From Coniferiporia sulphurascens (Eukaryota > Basidiomycota > Agaricomycetes > Hymenochaetales > Hymenochaetaceae), in NCBI GenBank assembly GCA_002794785.1, contig NBBA01000006.1, forward strand, positions 1,178,001 to 1,242,000: a stretch of 64,000 bases of DNA, written 5' to 3'. Shown one piece after another: positions 56,921-64,000 of the stretch. The notes under the pieces are model-generated. The model saw only the letters and a list, made by a program, of their open reading frames with translations, was not told the origin of the DNA and searched no databases. The position numbers were made by a program, and so were the translations under genes. Every line of letters starts with the position of its first letter. Within the stretch, counting starts at the first letter, position 1.

Positions 56921-59900
56921 CTTTGAATCTATGGTCTATATTGGTGTATGCGGTTATCGGAGGGAGAGAGGTCGACTGTGCGACTGTGCAGTGCGGGAAC
57001 AGCAGCAAGCACGGGTGTCTGGCTCGGCCTTGGGGGAGGAACGGCTGGCTGACGAACGGGAGGAAGGGGGAGGATGGTGGAGGGGGAGAGAAGAGAAGGA
57101 GGATGCCGACTCGGAAACGGGAAGTCAGATGTAGAAAACCAAAAACACGAAGAAGTGAGTATCGCGTCAAATTGACACAATTTACGCGCGGCGTCAGAGG
57201 TTCTCCGCCGAAAGAGGGAAGGGGGCGCCAAAAAAACCAGATTGTTGGCGGTGTTTGGAAATCAAATCAGGAGGTCCCTAGGGTGGATCCGGAAGAAAAT
57301 GTTCGAGAAGAAGAAAAAGAAAAAGAGACAGATGTCAGAAAACCATACCCCGGATTATATATCACACGCGATCGCGTACAAACACTTGCCTCGTATGTTT
57401 TGTTCTCGTCAAAGCTTAAATCGTACGCGTCGTCGCTGCGTACACCGGTCTGTGCTGATCGCTGCCGTTGCTGCTGCTGCTGCTGCTGCTATGGATATGG
57501 GTCTCACCCAGAGCACTATGTGCGCACACGCACACGCGCATGCCCATGCGAGTACTTATCTAGCCACGCTATCGCAGCACAGCGATAACGCCCACAATAT
57601 ACAGGGGGACCGGCGCGCCCGCAACCCACGCCCAACGGGAACCGGGAACCAGCGCGGCACAACGCATTCCGGCTCCTTCCCTTCGTTCTGTCCTGACCTG
57701 CGTTCCTGGTGCAGCGTCGGGTTCCCGCCGGGGCGATCACCACGCATCATGTATCCTGGCGTACGATAACGACGCGGACAGCCTGCATGAAACTAATAGG
57801 TCGAGTTATGCGAGCGCACTAGCGTTGCCAGCCGGACGTGTCGAGTCTGTATGGCCATATCGGGGTATAACGCCGGGAGGAAGAAATAGGGTGCGAGCGA
57901 AAGCATCCGCCGCGCTTCCTCGCCCACATGCATGCGCCTCTTAGTCTCGACCCCATCCGCTAGTTACACTGTTTAGTACAGATTCGTATCGTTGTCTTCG
58001 GGAGCAGCGCCATGCAGGTTGAAACCCTCAGGCTAAGTTCCAAGAACAAAAGAAAAAATGCAGAAAAAAAATACATTTATCGTCGGCCGGACCGAAGTTG
58101 ATCCGCGTGCCGGGTGCCCCCAACCTTGGCCGTTATCTCAGATTGACTTTTATGCTTTTCCTTAAGCGGTTAGCGCCTTCGATCGCCAGCGCGGGCGCTC
58201 CCGCGCTCGCCCGCAGGACGACCGCGCAGCCTGGGGAAAGACGAGCCATGTGTGATTTTAAATCGGTGCGTCCTTCCAGCTGGCCACGTTTGTCAACTGA
58301 GGTCAGCGGTACGTGTACGAAGGGGGTTTACTGCGGGGCGCCGCGCTACGGTGAGAGAAAAAAACAGAGGTGCGAAGGTATGAGGACATCCCGCGCGTTA
58401 TCGCTTTCTCATGGTCACAAAACTGACGTTTTTACTACGCTTCTCACGTCGCTATGCAGCATCTGTGGCGTTCTTGCTCCTGCGCTTTCGGAGAACGCCA
58501 CAAGGAGGGGGAAGGAAGGAGACACAGAGACGGTATTTATGTATAATGTGGGAGACGAGTAGGTTGTGGCAGCTCCGACACCGAGCAGACTTCCGGACTT
58601 TTTATCCACCGGGCTAGGTGGCAACGATTAAAAAATGCGAAAGGATCCTCTAGGCTCCGGATGAATTGATGCCTCCGGGAGACCATCCGCGATACCATCA
58701 ACCATCAAGGCACAGACTCGAAAACTGCAATATTGCGGCGTCGCGCCCTTAAGCAACACATGAATGTCCATACCACGCCGGACTTCTCCTTCGGGTCCGG
58801 ACCCAATAAGCAAAATGAGCGCGCGTCTCCACGCGACGTCGATCGTGATGGCCCCACCCGCGCATAAAGAAACACCTGCATTGGTTAACATGCATATGCC
58901 CCCAAAGTCTGTGATCACGCCAGAGGTGTTATTGAATGCCGAGACTAAGGACGCAATATAGTACGTTAATTTGCGTGGATTCGGAAATCCGGGAACCCAG
59001 CTCTAGCAGGACATTTCCATCGCCGCCCGAGGGACGCCACCGCAGCGGCCGCCATCTGAGTCCTTACGAGTCCCATTATTGCCGCTACTTTGGGTAAGAA
59101 TGTAACGTCTATATCATTTCAAGTATCACCGCCATTAAATGGCCCCGTGATGAGGACTACATACCTAAGGTGAGTGAACATATCGTGGGGTTTACATCAC
59201 GTAGATACTTGTGCCTAGAAGATCTCCAGAGCAAAGATTTAGAGAATCCACCAGGTGAGTTGCTGACGCAATTTGAAGAAGAAGATAACCAAATAACAAA
59301 TCGCAAATAGCATTACTTATTGGGAAAAAGAATGTTGACCACTTAGCCGCTTAAACAACAATCAAGTGCCAGCCTGGGAATGATTTGGCGCATCTTCGAG
59401 TCATCACCTCAACTCACTCACCATTTAGAAGAAATGTCGCGGCTATCCCGGGTAGTGGGATCTCAGCTGAGCTATCGGTAGCACTAAAGCATTCGAAGGG
59501 AACGGGAAATGAAACTGGCAGTACTTTAGTAGAATAGTTGATTAGTTGATGCGTAGAGTATCAGTGTTGATGGCATTTTCCTGCAATATTAATCGCTATG
59601 TAGCATAAAGGTTAAAAATTGGTGCACGTATGTGGCAAGACAGGCACTTCCGAGGAAATTGTAATTGATCCGATTGTGTCAATACCTGACATACGGTAGG
59701 GTCGTCGGGCTCTCATATCATTTAGTCAGATCTCCACTTCACCAGTAATTAGAGAACGCCTACCCGAGAATTCACAGAGATCAGAATTAATATTGCTTAC
59801 TGGAGTAATGTAAAGATATCCTTACGGGATTCATTCGTACTTAAATCACTATTAATAAAGCATCATTTAAATTTTTTAGATACAGACAAATACGAATGAG

Positions 59901-60783
59901 TCGATCGGAGTGTAAGTCTTATTCGCCGCGAGAAATCTTCGCCTCTAGTCTTCCTCGTGACATACAATAGAGTAGAAGGGATTCTTAAAACGCGTCCCGA
60001 ATCCCGATAAATATACATCCGATGGCTTTCGCCAGCCCGTATGCAGAGCAAAGGCTCGACGATAAGTCTGACGCAGGCAACCGTTGGATTGGCCAATAAA
60101 TCAGATTTCTTGACCTGTTAAATACATTAATGCCTACATCATCGCATGCTCATACCAGCACCTATTAGATGATATTCTTACTACTAGATGTAATAGAAGA
60201 CGTAGATCGAATATAATGAATTCGCCACAACGTGTATTGCTACGCCCGCCGCAATTTCTTGTGGACGGTAGCAATATCCGTCTAAGCTCGATGTGCAGGC
60301 TCTTTGCATATACTGTATCTTTATATTGTGCTTCTGAAGTTCCCGATACCGTTAGGTAGAGGGTCTTGTAGGTTGATAATTTGAATCACGAACAATCACG
60401 ACGGGGCCCGCGGCGTTTCTTTTTTTGTAATGCCGATGCTCGGCATTGTTACAATTTTCCTTTTATACTCTAATGTGTCATTATGTTGACGTGTTTTACT
60501 AATGTGCGTGATGGTCATTATGCAACTCCACAGATGTTCCATGTGGTGGTTTTGTGTGATTCTCAGTGCTTCTCGCCGTTTTCTGCAGCATGTGACCTGA
60601 TCATGACTGGAGGTCCAGTCATCGACATCACGTGTGTGTCCTTTGGCCCAGATTGCGGTCCCCCCTCTTCTTTCGTCACGTGCATGTTTCTCATGCATGA
60701 TTGCATGGCCACACAAAAGACTTGTTGCGTGATCATTTTCCTGTAGTTCAGCTTGTGTACTTGTACTACTCATATCTTTACAG
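56921..60783. other. Gene-poor stretch (3.9 kb)
   Basis: Upstream region of the purine permease followed by sequence with no gene I can support. A minus-strand frame at 58628-58918 (ITDFGGICMLTNAG, then AWRRALILLIGSGPEGEVRR) reads like an exon of a real protein, but I cannot place it or join it to neighbours. The part from about 59000 to 60400 is AT-rich with only short frames. Confidence 0.4.
57471..57490. repeat. CTG trinucleotide microsatellite
   Basis: About seven CTG/GCT units in tandem, in non-coding sequence. Confidence 0.8.
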
Positions 60784-60899
60784 GACAGCCCCATTTGCAT
60801 TCAATCTCCTCTTGATGGTTCTGGCCCTCTACAAGGCTGCTCATTTCTGGCGAGCATCAACCGGGCTTGGTGGCATCAACCTCATAAAAGTGCTTATAG
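60784..60899 (+). pseudogene. Terminal exon fragment of a DUF6533-type membrane protein
   Basis: After an apparent acceptor (TTTACAG), the frame reads APFAFNLLLMVLALYKAAHF then INLIKVLI, the penultimate-helix region of DUF6533 proteins, which in the family continues RDQVLYFL. Here that continuation (GDQVLYFLPG-like, 60900-60925) is present but displaced by one frame near 60899. No earlier part of the gene is recognisable upstream. Confidence 0.6.
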
Positions 60900-60932
60900 G
60901 ATCAGGTCCTCTACTTCCTGCCCGGTCCCGCC

Positions 60933-61897
60933 TTCAACGATTTGGGCTCCTTCCTGACGGGCGATGTCCTCCAGTCGACGATTCAGAACATGGTGGAGAT
61001 GAGTCTTGAGCGGGCGCAAGTACTAAGAGCTTTGAAAGCGAGTTACAACAACCCAGACAGAGCGGTGGGGTATCTCATGAACGTGAGTACCCCGCGTAAT
61101 GTACTCTGTCCAATCCATTTTCTTACGGCGACGTGTCTTCTTGTATTAAGGGAATTCCTGCCAATCTAGAAGTGGAATCATCTCACGCTGGAGCTGCTCC
61201 TACTCCGCAGCCCGCATCAACTCCGACAGTAGTGCCCGCTGCTCCAGCTGGCCCGCCACCGCCAGTTCCCGCAGCACAGCCTGCCGCACTGACCAGTGCA
61301 CCTCAGAATCTATTTCAAGTATGTTAACAAGTACTGTTGTTGTATCACGCGCTTACAGTGGTATCTAGCTTGCCCAACAGCAACAACAACAACACGGTGG
61401 CGGGGGACTTCCCGCTGGTGTTGGTGGCGTCGGTCCTGGGGCCGGGTTAGAGGGACTGGGAGGTAACCCCCAGGTCGGAGAGCTTCGCAATCTTGTAATG
61501 CAAAATCCGGCGCTCTTGCAGCCCACGGCGCAACAGATCGCACAGTCGAATCCTGGCCTCGCCCGGTGCTTTGAACAAAACCCTGAAGCGCTCCTACAGC
61601 TGCTGGGGACAATGGGAGGCGAGGGTGGTTTTGATGATGGGGAAGGAGAAGGTGGCGAAGGTGCCATACCTCCTGCGCCCAGATGGTCCAGGTTACGCCA
61701 GAAGAGCGAGCTGCCATCGAGAGGGTATGCTAAATTCGTACTCAAATGCTGTCATTTTGCTAATCATTTAATGTCTCGTTACCCAGCTCGAGGCTCCCGG
61801 GTTTCCGCGCCATGTGGTGCTAAAGGCGTACTTTGCATGCGACAAAAATGAAGAGATGGCGGCAAACTACTTGTTTGAAAATGGATACGAAGATTAG
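60933..61897 (+). pseudogene. RAD23-like, N-terminally truncated and frameshifted
   Basis: RAD23 shuttles ubiquitylated proteins to the proteasome and aids nucleotide excision repair. Exons 60933-61082, 61151-61318, 61369-61724 and 61787-61897 carry the first UBA domain (FLTGDVLQSTIQNMVEM... to AVGYLMNGIPANLE), a Pro/Ala linker, a glutamine run, the XPC-binding segment (LRNLVMQNPALLQPTAQQIA), and the second UBA domain ending [20 protein letters not shown]. The N-terminal ubiquitin-like domain is absent: upstream sequence belongs to a DUF6533 fragment instead. The frame also breaks near 61675-61682: VQVTPEERAAIER is one base out from AIPPAP. Some usually fixed residues differ (EMSLE for EMGFE in UBA1). 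A full RAD23 gene probably exists elsewhere in this genome. Confidence 0.8.
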
Positions 61898-62933
61898 GAA
61901 GTCTGGTGGAAGCTGTACTATTCACGTTGTGTATTCTGCATACCGAGTTTTCGTTCACCTACGTCCTCTTGGACTACTCCACGACTAATAGTATTTTTGA
62001 AACCGAGCAGTTAAGGGTTACCTTGACCAGCCGCAAAGCTACATATAAAAGCGAGGTCAGTCTGAGAGCACTTTGTTCACAAAGGTGAATCCGGGTTGTA
62101 AATGAATAACGCGAGAATCCAGGCCTTTGGTTGGCAGTACTGGGATGCTGGCCGGAGGCTTGTGCAAATCGACGGAGGCGCAAAGGTTCGGTCTCAGTAC
62201 GACAAAATAGGTGTATGGTATGGTGGGAGGCCCTAGATAGTATAACTAACTACATATAAAGCCAGTGCCTTATTCCTGAAATACTCCATATAAGCACTGA
62301 GGGCACAAATGAGGTATCGGGTGTTGCCGGCGCAGCTGGCCCTATACTTATTGAAAAATGATTTGAATAATCCTTCGGTTTTTTGTGACTCGTGAGAAAA
62401 GCTCGGTGGCACTACATGTAGATTTACTGTAGGTCGCGTACTGTATTCTGACGGAAAAGCCCTCTGGGATTAAATCCGAAGGAATATGGCGACTCCCAGA
62501 ATCCAGTCATTTTAATATGCTCCGTCTGCGTATTTAACCGAATACATGGCGCACTCCGTGTGCGTCTAATTCCAGGCTTCCACCATCACGCGCGGTGCAT
62601 AAGTACCGCCACAAATCGTTTTACCTTAGTCTTCCCCTCTTCCCCACAGCTACCTACCAGTTCTTGCGACGAATACCTCCGTTCTTGTGTGGGAGATGAA
62701 AAGTCCCGGTCGATGGTCTGCTTTGGGGAAGTATGAAATGAGCTCGCTTTGATTTCACCATGTTTTAATTTCACAAGTATAGAGTATCTTGATCCAGACC
62801 TGCTAATTTCAAGTAGACAGCCCCTATGGTCGGTGATCATGAACGAAAAGAAGTTTAGTGCGTACTTAATCCTAGAATCAATCAGATGGAATCATGGAAA
62901 TACATTTTCGGAAGTTCTCTCTGAAATCAGTCC
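61898..62933. other. Intergenic, no supported gene
   Basis: Convergent 3' flanks of the RAD23 fragment and the dioxygenase. Nothing recognised. Confidence 0.5.
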
Positions 62934-64000
62934 TCAGGAGCTCAGCGAATACTGTATCTTCCCGTCCGTTCCCAAACTTCCTTCCATCTTGAGCAGTCTT
63001 TCCAACATGTCCTGTGCCCTACCCTCGGATAAACTGTCGCGAAAGCGCGGCTCGCGCATCCACCGCAGCCCATGTTGCAAGACGTTGCGCGCACGAGCGG
63101 ATCCGCCGCGCGTGTCGCCAATCGAGGCGTGCAAAGTCTCTCGCTGCGCTTTCGACGAGTACGTTGCACAATGTAGGATGTTGTTGTTATAGAAGACAGT
63201 CTGGCCGGCTATACGTCGGTCGAAATTAAGGGGTAGGTGAGCATGTGCTTGAACCATGCCGAAAATTTAAAAGTAAAAGGAGAAGGTGGATGCCGATGAC
63301 AGGACGAACGATGCAGGCAGGGGGGATATAGTAGTGCATAATAACTACGCACGCTTCAAAGTGACTCGGCGCACGCCCGGCATCTCCATTGGGTCTTTAG
63401 GTGCCTCCAAGCTCTCAGAAAGCACACGCTGCTCGGGAGTACGTGGTACCTTATGTGAACCTGGCACGACAAATAGGCAGGAATCTTCGTACAATGCACT
63501 GAAGCAGGGGTTAGCTAGTGATTAAGAGTGAATTATGATATACAGACGTATTCCATTGAATCTAGGAGACGAGTGAGTTGAATTCTGAAGATATTCCTAT
63601 AGTGATTGTTTTTAAAAGTTACTACGTACGCCATGGTGCCAGAGCGACAACGCCTGCTTCTCTTCCTCTTCTGTAGCATCCTCGCGAACGTCGTCTCGAT
63701 GCCACCGGAGCGCAAAGTCGTGAGATACCGGGTTAATCAGAAGATTGAACAGCTCTGCGAATTATGGTCGTATTGAGGATATGTTGGTAGAAGTAAGTAG
63801 TCTATTAGTCGGAATAACAAGTGGAAGTACGCACCCATTTGCAGGTTCTCTTCGCCGCATTCAAGCAGCTCGCGAACCGCTCCAGTAAGCGCATCACTTG
63901 TATACCACTTCGCGAAAGCTGGCTCGGCTAGCTCGGGGTTCATGAGGTGCTGGACGCCCCATGAGTCCGGATTGTCACTGTCGAACGGTGGAAACTGTTT
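62934..64000 (-). CDS. Phytanoyl-CoA dioxygenase family protein (5' part outside window)
   Basis: Fe(II)/2-oxoglutarate-dependent oxygenase of the PhyH family; fungal members hydroxylate diverse lipids and metabolites. Visible exons: 63835-64000, 63630-63754, 63548-63561 (14 nt), 63353-63498 and 62934-63208. Joined in frame, they read FNLLINPVSHDFALRWHRDD (H and D of the HxD-type iron site), then IQWNTALYEDSCLFVVPGSH, VPRTPEQRVLSESLEAPKD and PGQTVFYNNNILHCATYSSK, which holds the distal histidine and its arginine neighbourhood. The 14-nt exon (encoding IQWN plus part of T) is needed for IQWNTALY. The start codon lies beyond 64000. Substrate unknown. Confidence 0.88.

Noticed and set aside
56923..57588. 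221-codon plus-strand open frame antisense to the permease start
   Set aside because: Purine-biased low-complexity content with cysteine repeats from the CTG microsatellite; no domain.

Overview
This window is fungal nuclear DNA, almost certainly from an Agaricomycete (mushroom-forming basidiomycete). The genes are dense with short GT-AG introns, including exons of 14 to 21 nt. There are three hydrophobins of class I type, a histone H4 gene with four introns, and DUF6533-type membrane-protein remnants typical of this class. All gene models below were spliced by eye; those reported as intact keep one open frame across every junction unless stated.

Left end (1-7 kb): an unusual eight-cysteine hydrophobin (minus), histone H4 (plus) and inositol phosphorylceramide synthase AUR1 (plus). 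The AUR1 reading frame is complete in content but broken by two single-base-type frame changes.

Accessory core (7.3-32 kb): five paralogous, same-strand genes (called 7TM-A to 7TM-E here) encode a secreted-N-terminus, seven-helix membrane protein that I do not recognise as a named family. A, C and E look intact. B has lost a splice acceptor and D carries a one-base deletion. A and B lie in a roughly 3 kb tandem duplication. Between B and C lies 13 kb of decayed DNA: a TA-flanked inverted-repeat element holding two head-to-head tRNA-derived SINE-like copies, a UbiA-type prenyltransferase with a nonsense codon, a DUF6533 remnant, and two pairs of dispersed repeats. This is the least ordinary part of the window: a birth-and-death cluster of receptor-like proteins.

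Middle (32-44 kb): a large ArAE_2/DUF2421 transporter (minus), then two close class I hydrophobins (minus, each with a TATAAAA box 70-75 bp upstream), then about 3 kb with no gene I can support.

Right, housekeeping part (44-57 kb): a DnaJ/CAJ1-type chaperone (minus) divergent from arginyl-tRNA synthetase (plus), followed by tyrosyl-tRNA synthetase (plus), C-4 methylsterol oxidase ERG25 (plus) and a 14-exon AzgA-type purine permease (minus).

Right end (57-64 kb): a gene-poor stretch, then a broken chimera joining the end of a DUF6533 protein to the C-terminal half of RAD23, and the 3' portion of a phytanoyl-CoA dioxygenase family gene running off the window.
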